From Deltaproteobacteria bacterium (GTDB lineage Bacteria; Myxococcota_A; UBA9160; JAJDAL01), in NCBI GenBank assembly GCA_029261875.1, contig JAJDAL010000040.1, forward strand, positions 186,001 through 250,000: 64,000 bases of DNA, read 5' to 3'. This document shows, piece by piece, positions 43,670 through 51,669 of the stretch. The first letter of the stretch is position 1, and each line of letters begins with the position of its first letter. The notes under the pieces were generated by a model. The model was not told the origin of the DNA. It made no database searches and was given only the letters and a program-made list of their open reading frames with translations. The position numbers and the translations under genes are program-made.

Positions 43670-44190
43670 CCCCTCGGCGAATCTCGTTGCGCGTTGGCGA
43701 GCAACTCCGCTTCGACGTGGATCTCGTTGCCAATCGTGCCGAACTTCTCGTCTACGTCGGAACTCACGTCGAGGACGACCAGGCCGTGTGGGTCGACTTC
43801 AGCGACGAGATACGACCGGCCCAGGCAATATTCGAACACGACGCGCGATTCTTCCGGCATCGTGGGGACATCGTCGGGAAGCCCAATCAGCTCGACGCGA
43901 CTCCCCACTTCCGGTGCCCTCGCAAGCAGATCGAATGCCTCGACGACCGTCTCATCCCACGTGTGGAGATCCCCATCGGGTTTTTGCAGCCAGACGACCT
44001 CCGGTTGATGGGGGACACCGAAGATCACGGTCCAGATCGAACCCGGCGGCCACGGGGCGCGAATTTCGGTCCCCTGATCGTCGAGAACCGGAAGTTCCTG
44101 GCGAAGACGGAGCCGATCGCCGGCCTTCAGATCACACGGATATTTCTCGAGAGTCCGGCCACCGCCGGCAGTGTATGGATCGAATGACAA
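43666..44190 (-). CDS. Hypothetical soluble protein
   Basis: A roughly 174-residue protein without recognised domain (beta-rich, with PPGSIWTVIFGVPHQP and VVFEYCLGRSYLVAEVDPHG). No ATG exists near its start; I used the TTG at 44190, but another TTG at 44232 is also possible. The upstream DNA at about 44215-44235 contains a GGTAGCTTTGG sequence like the core of the attC sites further right, so this gene could once have followed a cassette site. Overlaps the next gene by 4 bp. Confidence 0.5.
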   Translation of the reverse strand: MSFDPYTAGGGRTLEKYPCDLKAGDRLRLRQELPVLDDQGTEIRAPWPPGSIWTVIFGVPHQPEVVWLQKPDGDLHTWDETVVEAFDLLARAPEVGSRVELIGLPDDVPTMPEESRVVFEYCLGRSYLVAEVDPHGLVVLDVSSDVDEKFGTIGNEIHVEAELLANAQRDSPRG

Positions 44191-44306
44191 TTCGTGCCGC
44201 CTGACTCGAAATCTTCGGTCCAAAGCTACCAAAGCCCACCCGCTCCGAACACCGCTCGCGGATGAGCCCCGACGGTGCTTCTATTTGGCAGCAGGAGGCC
44301 GGTCTC

Positions 44307-44657
44307 ATGCGTCGCAATTCGAGTTCCCCTGAAGCCTATCGTTCCGACATCGAGGAACCGAGGAGTACGATTCTCGAGCGAATCCGCGCACTGATCCTCG
44401 AGGTTGCGCCGGATGTTGAAGAGGGGATCGAGCACGGGATGCTCGACTACCCGGGACTCGCGAATCTGGCCGCGCAGAAGAACTACGTAGCGCTGTATGT
44501 CGCTCCGGCCGTGCTCGACCGCAGGAGGGGCGATTTCACGGATGTCGATTCAGGAAAGAGCTGCTTGCGATTTCGAAAACTGGAGCAGATCCATCGCGAC
44601 GCATTACTCACGCTGTTGCGTGAAGTAAGAGCATACCGCCGCGCAGCGCAGAATTGA
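44307..44657 (+). CDS. DUF1801 family protein
   Basis: A 116-residue DUF1801/YdhG-like protein: STILERIRALILEVAPDVEEGIEHGMLDYPG and NYVALYVAPAVL match the family, which shows iron or metal homeostasis links in a few members. AGGAGG lies 9 bp before ATG 44307. A second DUF1801 gene is in a cassette at 57104-57523. Confidence 0.82.
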   Translation: MRRNSSSPEAYRSDIEEPRSTILERIRALILEVAPDVEEGIEHGMLDYPGLANLAAQKNYVALYVAPAVLDRRRGDFTDVDSGKSCLRFRKLEQIHRDALLTLLREVRAYRRAAQN

Positions 44658-44694
44658 CACCAAGCGCAAGCGTGCGCTTCCATGCAGCCCCCGC

Positions 44695-45633
44695 CTATCC
44701 AACGAACAGCCAACCTGAATAGAACATGTAGACCGCCAACAAGAGTCCCCCTTCGATTCGCCCCAAACGAAGACGCGTCGAGATGAAAATCGTCGCGACG
44801 CATGCGACTCCGATCATCGTGCCGAAATCGATCCAAGTGATCGCGCCCCGCTCGAGTGGGTGCACGGCGGCAGTCAGGCCCAGGATGCCGAGAATATTGA
44901 AAATATTGCTCCCTACGATATTTCCGATCGCGATGTCACCTTGCCCCCGAAGCGACGCAACGACCGAAGTCGCGAACTCGGGAAGACTGGTTCCAATGGC
45001 GACGATGGTGAGGCCGATCGTCGCTTGACTGATGCCAAGCGAGGTTGCCAGCGCGACCGCGGTGGTGACCAACAGGTGGCCACCCAGAACAAGCAACGAG
45101 AATCCGACGAGGACGAGCAGCCCGCCGGTTCGGGCGTCGGTTGTCGCATGGGGCGCGGCAGACGCGATCTCTTCGCGGACCAATGGAGACTCACGCTTCG
45201 CTTCCCAAAAAGTAAACACCGCGTAGCCGATCAGACCGAGCACAAGAATCGATCCTTCCACGCGCGACACGCTTCCATTGGCCATTACAGCCAGAAGCGC
45301 GAAGGACGCGGCAATCATGATGGGCGCGTCGATGCGGACGATCTTGGCTTCGACCGTGGTTGCGCGAAGTAGCGTTACCAGACCGAGAATGAGCGCGATA
45401 TTGGCGATGTTCGAACCCACGACGTTACCGACCGAGATATCGTTCGCACCGGAAAATGCGGCGTTCAACGAAACGACGAGTTCAGGAGCGCTCGTCCCAA
45501 AAGCAACCACCGTGAGCCCGATCGCAAGCGTCGACACGCCGAGGCGAGAAGCCAGCACCGATGCACCGCGAACGAGCGATTCTCCGCCAAAATAGAGCAT
45601 GGCGAGGCCCGCCATCCCCAGCGCGATGGTCAC
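44695..45633 (-). CDS. Calcium/sodium antiporter (CaCA family, YrbG-like)
   Basis: A 312-residue membrane protein with two homologous halves. Each half has an alpha-repeat: AIGLTVVAFGTSAPELVVSL with VGNVVGSNIANIALILG, and TIGLTIVAIGTSLPEFATSV with IGNIVGSNIFNILGILG. These repeats bind Ca2+/Na+. GTG 45633 begins 2 bp after the stop of the Coq4-like gene. Confidence 0.92.
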   Translation of the reverse strand: MTIALGMAGLAMLYFGGESLVRGASVLASRLGVSTLAIGLTVVAFGTSAPELVVSLNAAFSGANDISVGNVVGSNIANIALILGLVTLLRATTVEAKIVRIDAPIMIAASFALLAVMANGSVSRVEGSILVLGLIGYAVFTFWEAKRESPLVREEIASAAPHATTDARTGGLLVLVGFSLLVLGGHLLVTTAVALATSLGISQATIGLTIVAIGTSLPEFATSVVASLRGQGDIAIGNIVGSNIFNILGILGLTAAVHPLERGAITWIDFGTMIGVACVATIFISTRLRLGRIEGGLLLAVYMFYSGWLFVG

Positions 45634-45635
45634 GA

Positions 45636-46367
45636 TCAAAGAGCGACTCCCCCTCCCGCCGCCGCCACACCGTACCGGGCGCGCACTTCCTTCACCGGCT
45701 CTTCGAACATCGACTCCCACTTTTCGAACTGCAGGTTCTTCACGCGACGCCCGAACTGCCATCCCTGGGTGATGGAGTCCATCACCGGCACGATTCCGTC
45801 GGGCCGGAGAAACGTCATTCGCGAAGTCGTCGTCGCCATCCACATGCCGAAATAGGGAAACTGCAGTTGCGCGAGGCAGAACGCCTGGAGAGAAAGTTCG
45901 TCGAGCCCACTCGATGTGTAACCGGTGATGGCGTGCAAAATGTCGTGGATCTGGAAGCCCCGGATGATCGCGTACTTCATCTCCGCCGGCATTCGATCGA
46001 GTTGACCGGAAGCCGCCATCGCATCGTGGAGCATTTTGTAATTGGTCGCGAGGTTCTTCTCGAGTCCATTCTTCGTCAGAAACGCGTGGTAGGTTCGCCC
46101 GATCGAACCCTCAGGCATTTCGGCGAGGGCTTCGAGCATTACGGGCTCTGCGAGGTAGCCATCGGCGAGAAATGCTTCGGCCCCCGGCGTCTTCCGAAAG
46201 TTCTCGAGGTAGCGCTCGATCGTAACTTGCGGAGCAAGTGGCCACCATTCGTTGAAGAGCAAGTGAACACCATGCTCGTCCGAATCGTTGAAGGTACGCA
46301 CCATCTTTTCGACGAACGCGGGATGCAGCGTCGGTTTGGACGTTGAGGCGTCGATTCTCGCAGACAT
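45636..46367 (-). CDS. Coq4-like protein
   Basis: A 243-residue protein with the Coq4 metal site in GFQIHDILHAITGYTSSGLDEL (HDxxH near residue 140) and a hydrophobic helix after it. It has a conserved N-terminal helix-rich region. Role unknown. It lies 14 bp upstream of the VOC gene's stop, and directly before the antiporter gene on the same strand. Confidence 0.8.
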   Translation of the reverse strand: MSARIDASTSKPTLHPAFVEKMVRTFNDSDEHGVHLLFNEWWPLAPQVTIERYLENFRKTPGAEAFLADGYLAEPVMLEALAEMPEGSIGRTYHAFLTKNGLEKNLATNYKMLHDAMAASGQLDRMPAEMKYAIIRGFQIHDILHAITGYTSSGLDELSLQAFCLAQLQFPYFGMWMATTTSRMTFLRPDGIVPVMDSITQGWQFGRRVKNLQFEKWESMFEEPVKEVRARYGVAAAGGGVAL

Positions 46368-46381
46368 CGGATCTCCTTTCT

Positions 46382-46753
46382 CTACTCCGGCGACCCGAGG
46401 AGCGTGAGAACGTTTCCGTCTGGATCCCGCAAATGCGCCAGCACTCCGCCCCAGGGTTGCCGTTCGGGTGCCTCCAGAAACTCCACGCCGCGCTCGACCA
46501 AACTACGGTACGTTGCATCGAGATCGGAGACCGCGAGGGACACACCCACAAATCGCCCGACCAGATCGCGCGCTTCCGCATCCTCTTCCGCGGCTCGCTC
46601 GAGCGACAGTTGTCCCTCACCAGTTGCAAGCTGGGCCCAGCCGATTTCGTCGTTCCGGAAGGTCGCCGCCATACCGAGCGTTTCAGTGTAGAACCGAACC
46701 GCCCGGTCCCAATCGGTCACGAACACCCGTACAGCAAGGAGTCGATAGTCCAT
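46382..46753 (-). CDS. VOC-fold protein
   Basis: A 123-residue glyoxalase-fold protein (VRVFVTDWDRAVRFYTETLG, GVSLAVSDLDATYRSL and DPDGNVLTLLG). One of the three usual metal ligands is missing at the C-terminus (no Glu in VLTLLGSPE), so a catalytic role is unclear. Confidence 0.85.
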   Translation of the reverse strand: MDYRLLAVRVFVTDWDRAVRFYTETLGMAATFRNDEIGWAQLATGEGQLSLERAAEEDAEARDLVGRFVGVSLAVSDLDATYRSLVERGVEFLEAPERQPWGGVLAHLRDPDGNVLTLLGSPE

Positions 46754-46781
46754 TTTTCCTCCAGTTGGGACCTCGGGAGAT

Positions 46782-47327
46782 TCAATCTTTCTGGGAATCC
46801 CCCTGCCGTTTTTCAGAAGGCGCGCCGGAACAGTCGAGGGTCATCAGCCGATACACCCGTCGATCGTCGCCGGCGGAGTATTCGCTGTGGAAGCGAAATC
46901 CCGCTTTCTCGTAGGATCGGATCGCCACGAAATTCGTGGGTTCGGGACTGAGGCCCAGCATAGGGACGTCCCCCTCGCGCCGAAGACGATCGACCAGTCG
47001 GAGCAGCGCTTCGGTGCCGATACCTTTGCCGAGGTAGCGCTCTTCGCCGATGAGGATGTCGATATCAACAGCGTTGTGAGGAATCTCCGACAAACCCAAC
47101 GAGTCGAGCGTGTCGCGAGGCACGCGCTGCCATCGAACGTAGCCAAGCTCGAGCGATGGGACGGCGATGACCGCGTGAGCCCCCCCGGCCGGCGGCTGGG
47201 ACGCCCAACCGAGGATGTCCTCCGGATCGGGGTACCACTTGGCCACCGGTGGCGACGACAACCAGCGCGCCAACGACACACGATGGGAAGTCCGAAATTC
47301 CTGGAGTGAGACGGTTCGAAGTTCCAC
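46782..47327 (-). CDS. AAC(6')-like GNAT acetyltransferase
   Basis: A 181-residue GNAT protein with the aminoglycoside 6'-N-acetyltransferase architecture: ARWLSSPPVAKWYPDPEDIL at the N-terminal acceptor side, VDIDILIGEERYLGKGIGTEAL as motif A and PTNFVAIRSYEKAGFRFHSE, which resembles the NLRAIRCYEKAGFE of AAC(6')-Ib. Whether it modifies aminoglycosides cannot be said. GTG 47327 was chosen for the GGGAGGCG ribosome-binding site 10 bp upstream. A GGTAGCC sequence like the attC core is at about 47350. Confidence 0.72.
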   Translation of the reverse strand: MELRTVSLQEFRTSHRVSLARWLSSPPVAKWYPDPEDILGWASQPPAGGAHAVIAVPSLELGYVRWQRVPRDTLDSLGLSEIPHNAVDIDILIGEERYLGKGIGTEALLRLVDRLRREGDVPMLGLSPEPTNFVAIRSYEKAGFRFHSEYSAGDDRRVYRLMTLDCSGAPSEKRQGDSQKD

Positions 47328-47441
47328 TACTTCTCGCCTCCCGCCGCGCGAGGCTACCAAACCCCGCATCCCTCGACGATCGTTCGGCCGCTGAATCGCT
47401 CGATCCGGTGGAAGGCGAATCGAATAGAGGGGAGTCACCGC

Positions 47442-47963
47442 TTATTCGGCGAGCGATCGCTCCACGATATCGAGCACCGCGCGGCCATCCGGCCGACCGC
47501 GCGCCCCCAGAAGGTTCATCACGGTCTCCCCTTGCCGCCATGCGAAAACCAGCTCCTCGCCCTTCCAGACGAAGGTCGCGGGCTGCAAGAACGAGCGCCG
47601 GGGGTAATTCCGAATCTCCGGATGGAGTGGCCACGCGCTGTAGTAGGTCTTGCGCGTGGCGATCGGGACGCCCAACCCCGCCCCGGAAACTAACATCGGG
47701 TCCGATAGCATCTTGAAGGGAAGCTCATTCTCATCGACGAGCCTCCGTAGTTCCGATGGGTCGTCAGCGGCGACGCCATATAGAACCGCCCCGATCTGGT
47801 CGAAACGACCAGCGTGTTCGCGGAGCTCCCTCCAGGAGCGGACGCAAAACGGTCACCAGCGTCCGCGGAACGGCAACAAAACGGTTCCTGTGCGCTCCGC
47901 GAGAGCGTCTACCAGGTTGAAACGAAGACCGTCGTGATCGAGCAGTTCGAAATCGGGCGACAT
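47442..47963 (-). CDS. Peroxiredoxin-like selenoprotein, UGA-encoded Sec at UxxC
   Basis: Reading through the TGA at 47853-47855 gives a 173-residue protein of the AhpC/TSA (peroxiredoxin-like) fold. The opening is MSPDFELLDHDG; then FRGRW-U-PFC, with the UGA (residue 37) exactly where related proteins have Cys in a CPxC site and Cys40 as resolving partner; then GVAADDPSELRRLVDENELP and the C-terminal FVWKGEELVFAW. A SECIS-like hairpin starts 14 nt after the UGA (47825-47839). A plain nonsense mutation is the alternative, but the position argues for Sec. Start ATG 47963; a GTG slightly upstream is possible. Confidence 0.72.
47825..47839 (-). promoter_or_regulatory. Candidate bacterial SECIS hairpin
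   Basis: On the minus strand, starting 14 nt after the UGA codon, GCTCC-TGGAG-GGAGC forms a 5-bp perfect stem with a 5-base loop that begins with U and then GG. A small stem with guanines early in the loop, within about 16-37 nt after the UGA, is the bacterial SECIS arrangement that binds SelB. Stem stability beyond 5 bp is not clear from reading alone. Confidence 0.6.
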
Positions 47964-48091
47964 ACGGTCCCAAATAGCAAGATGCACACCAACGCGAAAG
48001 ACACCGTCGGCTCGCTCCGCGTCGCGCGGCGTTGCGGAGGTGCCACAGACGCGTCGCGTCGCTGCAACCCCCCGGGCTTCTCCACGGCGCC

Positions 48092-48634
48092 CTAGGAATC
48101 GGCGTGCTGCCTCGATCGCACATGGCTCAAGAAGAGAAGCGCGGCTCCGACAACAAATCCCGACCACAGGATGAAGAAGCGCAATGAGGCGATCTGCCCT
48201 GCAACGCCCACCCAGGGATCGACCGAGAGGCCATGAAGCAGCCGGACATAGACCCAGTTCTCGGGAACATTGAGCAGGGTACAGAGCCAAAGTGTCCACG
48301 CGAAGGTTCGCGCGATCCGCTTTTGTGCTGATTTTCCGTGGAACGCAGCCCAAAGGCACATACATGCCACAGCGTTGTTGTGAACCAGGTCGTAGAGAAA
48401 ATCGAACCCCAAGAGGAACGCGGCGCTCACCCGTAGTGCGGGCGGCCAGGATGCAACAAGCGCACGGGCGGCGGCGGAGTCACGGGTTGCTGCGAGCGCG
48501 GTAGCGCGTTCGAGGATTTCGAAGGGCAATATCGCGACCAAGAAGAGCGTCATGAGCGCCCAGGCGGCAAGCAGCCACAGGCTTACCGCACGAATTGCTC
48601 CGTACGAAAGCAGCTCGAGGGGATGCTTGGGCAT
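48092..48634 (-). CDS. Multi-pass membrane protein of unknown function
   Basis: A 180-residue protein with about five membrane helices and short loops (AIRAVSLWLLAAWALMTLF, FDFLYDLVHNNAVACMCLW and FAWTLWLCTLLNVPENWVYV). No family recognised. ATG 48634 begins MPKHPLELLSYG. The upstream ORF extension is unlikely. Confidence 0.6.
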   Translation of the reverse strand: MPKHPLELLSYGAIRAVSLWLLAAWALMTLFLVAILPFEILERATALAATRDSAAARALVASWPPALRVSAAFLLGFDFLYDLVHNNAVACMCLWAAFHGKSAQKRIARTFAWTLWLCTLLNVPENWVYVRLLHGLSVDPWVGVAGQIASLRFFILWSGFVVGAALLFLSHVRSRQHADS

Positions 48635-48657
48635 GGGTCCATCGCGCCCTCGTCGGA

Positions 48658-49350
48658 TCACCCACGTCCGCCGGTGGCCAAGACCCACGAGTAGCCGCGG
48701 ATCAGTTCTTCTCGCCCGCCCTGCTCCGACACCTCACCGTGTGCCACCACCACGCGCTCAAAGGGCCATTCCAGAATGCGCTCCAGCGAGTGACGGAAGG
48801 CCGCTCGATCGCGCACGAAGAGCCGTTCGACGAGCGTCGGAGCCAGTCGCCCATAGGACCCTGCCAGACGAAAGGCGAGGCGGGTCAGCCGCGGACTGTT
48901 GGAACCGACATTGAACGCCAGGTCCGTCGCAATGAGGGTGGCGCTCGATCGATGAAAGAAGACAACCTCATTCACCAACGGAAATCCATCGAGGAGGACC
49001 TGGTCGAGCACTCCCTTCCAACCGGGTTCGGGCTCATCCGAAAGTTCGCCCGCAATCGCCAGGTCCGCTCGCTTCGCGTCGAGACCCGGTGCTGCGTAGA
49101 TCGCGGCATCCGGACAAGCGCGCTGCCAATCCCCGACAAAGAGGTGGTGGAACCGGTTTGGCGCCACAAGGTAAGCGACGGGGCCGAGCGCCTTCACTTC
49201 GCGCACGAGTTCGTCGCTCGCCGCGATCGGAGAATGAAGCAGTAGTTTCGGACCCGGAAGGCGCACGACCGTCATTCGTGACCCGACCTCGAGCCCAGCG
49301 AAACGCAGGGGGGCGTCTGCAATCCACAGATCCGGATGAAGCTGCTGCAT
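48658..49350 (-). CDS. DUF4336 (metallo-beta-lactamase-fold-like) protein
   Basis: A 230-residue protein: LHPDLWIADAPLRFAGLEVGSRM, LGPVAYLVAPNRFHHLFVGDW and VDHA-like VVVAHGEVS match DUF4336, a relative of the metallo-beta-lactamase fold. Only part of the canonical HxHxDH is visible, so a hydrolase role is uncertain. GGAGG lies 4 bp before ATG 49350, and 11 bp separates it from the upstream gene. Confidence 0.8.
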   Translation of the reverse strand: MQQLHPDLWIADAPLRFAGLEVGSRMTVVRLPGPKLLLHSPIAASDELVREVKALGPVAYLVAPNRFHHLFVGDWQRACPDAAIYAAPGLDAKRADLAIAGELSDEPEPGWKGVLDQVLLDGFPLVNEVVFFHRSSATLIATDLAFNVGSNSPRLTRLAFRLAGSYGRLAPTLVERLFVRDRAAFRHSLERILEWPFERVVVAHGEVSEQGGREELIRGYSWVLATGGRG

Positions 49351-49361
49351 CGTCCCTCCGA

Positions 49362-50030
49362 TCACGACGGTGACTTCGCGGTGCGGTTCGCCCTGCGCTC
49401 CGCTTGCCACCCCGCGTACGCCACGCCCACGAATACCACAAACGCCCCCGACACGACGGCGGAAACGGATGTTGGGATCGGACCCAAGACAAAGACCGTC
49501 TGAAGAATGGCGAGCCCCACCAATCCGAACGCGAGGTCTTTCAGTCCTTGCGAAGGCAACCCGGAACGCGCGGCGTAGAACGCAGCTCCCCCCGCGACGA
49601 GCGCCAGTTCCAGCAGATACGCGAGCGAAGGAACGTCCCAAAGGCCCAGACCCAGCTTGGGCGGTACCCCCCAGAGGGTCAGGTCCGGCCGGTGAACGAG
49701 AATATCCAGGCCCCAGTGGGACGCGACGACCAGCGCGACAACAACGCCCGAGCGCACCGTGCCGCCGAACCGCGCAACCCGCGCGACGACGAGCCCCGCG
49801 GCGAGCGCCCACACTCCGGTTCCAACGAGGCTGTGGGTATAGGGCATGTGATAGAGATCCAGTGGATTCGAGGACAACGTCGGATCGAGCCGCACACGTT
49901 CAACACCGGTAAGCACAAAGACAGACCAGAACACGTCGACCCACTGTGCCGCCAGCAGGAATATCCACAACGGAACGCGTGGCTCTACGACTTTGGCTAC
50001 GAAGGCGGCGCTGTAGTGTCCGATGAGCAT
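49362..50030 (-). CDS. Membrane protein with HYSAAF/HSLVGT motif
   Basis: A 222-residue membrane protein with about seven helices. The N-terminal MLIGHYSAAFVAK with YHMPYTHSLVGTG and the HWGLDILVHRPDL segment resembles uncharacterised membrane proteins of the metal-dependent hydrolase (YdjM-like) type, whose His residues are probably metal ligands. Downstream DUF4336 is 11 bp away. Confidence 0.65.
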   Translation of the reverse strand: MLIGHYSAAFVAKVVEPRVPLWIFLLAAQWVDVFWSVFVLTGVERVRLDPTLSSNPLDLYHMPYTHSLVGTGVWALAAGLVVARVARFGGTVRSGVVVALVVASHWGLDILVHRPDLTLWGVPPKLGLGLWDVPSLAYLLELALVAGGAAFYAARSGLPSQGLKDLAFGLVGLAILQTVFVLGPIPTSVSAVVSGAFVVFVGVAYAGWQAERRANRTAKSPS

Positions 50031-50102
50031 TTCGAAGACCCGCGACTCAGCCCGAGCCTGTCGGCGGGTCGTACGGACCCCGAACCTGCGCGAACTCTAC
50101 CC

Positions 50103-50363
50103 TCAAGGGGCGGACTTCCGGATCTCCGAGCGCACACCCAGTGCCGTCAGTTCTGCTTGAAGAGGCAAGAGGTCGACCTCGGCTCCCCGCCGGACGACCC
50201 CCGGCAGGGTCGATCGAAAGGCCGGCATCTCGAAGCGCTTGACGCGGAGAATCTTTCGGACCGCATCGAGAAATTCGGGACCCGGCACTTCGGATAGAAC
50301 CAACTCCCACGACTGGCGGGCGCGTTCGAGTTGGGCCCGTTCGTGTTCGGATTTCGACGACAA
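50103..50363 (-). CDS. Small hypothetical protein (L7/L12 C-terminal-domain-like)
   Basis: An 86-residue protein. The segment RQSWELVLSEVPGPEFLDAV through LLPLQAELTALGVRSEIRK resembles the small helical domain of ribosomal protein L7/L12 and related unknown proteins. The TTG start at 50363 is weak and no ATG is available, so the start is uncertain. Confidence 0.4.
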   Translation of the reverse strand: MSSKSEHERAQLERARQSWELVLSEVPGPEFLDAVRKILRVKRFEMPAFRSTLPGVVRRGAEVDLLPLQAELTALGVRSEIRKSAP

Positions 50364-50414
50364 TGCGGGCCCCGTTGTTTCCAGATCACTTCTTGGGTGT
50401 AGACACGGCGCTGA

Positions 50415-50864
50415 TCAGGATACGAGTTGGATGCCGTACTCGCTACGGATCTCGGCCAGAGGCACGTCCAGGTATCGCTCGAATTGCGACCAGGGCCACC
50501 GTTTGGCCATCCGAAAGCAACGCCAGAGCGTGACCGGGATCAGGCGTAGCATGCGAGCGGCAGTGGAAACGACCAAGCCCCAGCGAAGCGTTTCGTAAAT
50601 CTCTTGGGACTCGGGTAAGCGGTATGCCGCCAGCAGGCTCAAGCCCGCGGTGGTGCCGAAGAAGCTCCACATTTTGACAACGCCCTCGTCCGGGAGTTCG
50701 GTAGAACACCCGAACACGACGTGCGCGGCGTCGTGGCATCGGAAAAACTCGCGGGCGACGTCTGAGATGCCTCGGCCCGTAGCCAGGTCGTCGCGGCTGG
50801 CATAGTACTCGCGCAGGCCTTCGGCCAGTGTGATCGTCGTATCCGGTCGCTTGAACTCGAGCAT
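50415..50864 (-). CDS. Cassette-encoded Coq4-like protein
   Basis: A 149-residue short Coq4-fold protein with FRCHDAAHVVFGCST (HDxxH near residue 45) followed by a hydrophobic helical region. The ATG at 50864 is 7 bp after the GTTGGGC box of attC 50871-51006, the normal position of a cassette start. It is the leftmost gene with a clear attC upstream. Other Coq4-like genes in the window are longer. Confidence 0.75.
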   Translation of the reverse strand: MLEFKRPDTTITLAEGLREYYASRDDLATGRGISDVAREFFRCHDAAHVVFGCSTELPDEGVVKMWSFFGTTAGLSLLAAYRLPESQEIYETLRWGLVVSTAARMLRLIPVTLWRCFRMAKRWPWSQFERYLDVPLAEIRSEYGIQLVS

Positions 50865-50870
50865 CGGGCT

Positions 50871-51006
50871 GCCCAACGGATCGGCGGTTCAGCTGCGAGC
50901 CACAGCGCGTCCGCGGCCCGACCGAAGCGCCCAGATTTCAATGCCAAACTCTACCAGCGTCGATGGGAACGCGCTGTGGCTCGTCAGCAGCAACCGCTCG
51001 TCAGGC
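50871..51006 (-). repeat. attC site (full, 136 bp)
   Basis: The left box is GCCCAAC (50871-50877, R' on the minus strand GTTGGGC) and the right box GTCAGGC (51000-51006, R'' GCCTGAC). The arms end in CAGCTG, and an inner 14-bp perfect inverted repeat, GAGCCACAGCGCGT with ACGCGCTGTGGCTC, makes a strong hairpin. The TGA of the 51001 gene is inside the R'' box. Confidence 0.92.
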
Positions 51007-51378
51007 GGCGTGCTCACGCTCGGCTCGCGGGTGGCACACGGCCACGAGGACGCCCGCTAGACAGAGAGCAACAGCGAAGAAGTGGAACTGGCTGTGTACA
51101 ACGGCGGTGTAGGCGGTAACCAAAGCGCCCAGCCCCGCGACCACGCTGGAGAGAGTGACCACCGGGACGCGCACAAGATGCAGCGTGCCGGCAAAGAGCA
51201 GGAGCCCCGCGACGATGCCAGCCAACCCCACGGCGTGCCACCCGACCGAACCTCCGAAGATGGCTGGGGCCCAGGGAAAAAGCGCTGCTCCGACGAACTC
51301 GTGAGAGAGGCCGATGAACACCACCAAAGCGGCGCCCGACGCCGCCAGGGAACGGTGGAAAGTGTGCGGATCCAACAT
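51001..51378 (-). CDS. Cassette-encoded four-helix membrane protein
   Basis: A 125-residue protein with four membrane helices (SLAASGAALVVFIGLSHEFVG, SVGWHAVGLAGIVAGLLLF, VPVVTLSSVVAGLGALVTAY and FHFFAVALCLAGVLVAV). Unknown family. The ATG at 51378 lies 14 bp left of the attC at 51392-51500, and the TGA is in the next attC, as expected for a single-gene cassette. Confidence 0.7.
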   Translation of the reverse strand: MLDPHTFHRSLAASGAALVVFIGLSHEFVGAALFPWAPAIFGGSVGWHAVGLAGIVAGLLLFAGTLHLVRVPVVTLSSVVAGLGALVTAYTAVVHSQFHFFAVALCLAGVLVAVCHPRAEREHAA

Positions 51379-51391
51379 GAAGATTCGCGCC

Positions 51392-51500
51392 GCCTCGCGG
51401 AGTCGCCGCTCAGCTGCGGGCCCGCGGGAACATCCCGCCAGTCGCGGCCAAGCGCAGTGGCGAGAAGCTACCAAAGCCCCGAAAACTCGGCTCGGTCCCG
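51392..51500 (-). repeat. attC site (left half intact, right half diverged)
   Basis: The left box is GCCTCGC (51392-51398) followed by CCGCTCAGCTGCGGGC, the L' arm. A core AGAAGCTACCAAAGCCCC matches the shared GGTAGCTTTCC-type core. The right arm and box cannot be recognised clearly, so the right boundary is approximate. Confidence 0.75.
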
Positions 51501-51669
51501 AAGTCAGCCTATGCACCTCCAACTCTTCAACCTGAAGGGCCCTCGCCGAGAGATAACCACACGATTGAACCCATCCATTCCCTGCGATGGCGCATTCGCT
51601 CGACTCGCTCTATCGGGGACCGGGTCGGACGAGCGTGACCCGTTGCTGGTGGCGCCGATGTAGAGATCC

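Noticed and set aside
47853..47855. TGA as a simple nonsense mutation making two small ORFs
   Set aside because: The TGA is exactly at the redox Cys position, both sides stay in one frame with conserved residues, and a SECIS-like hairpin follows. Pseudogene status remains the fallback explanation.
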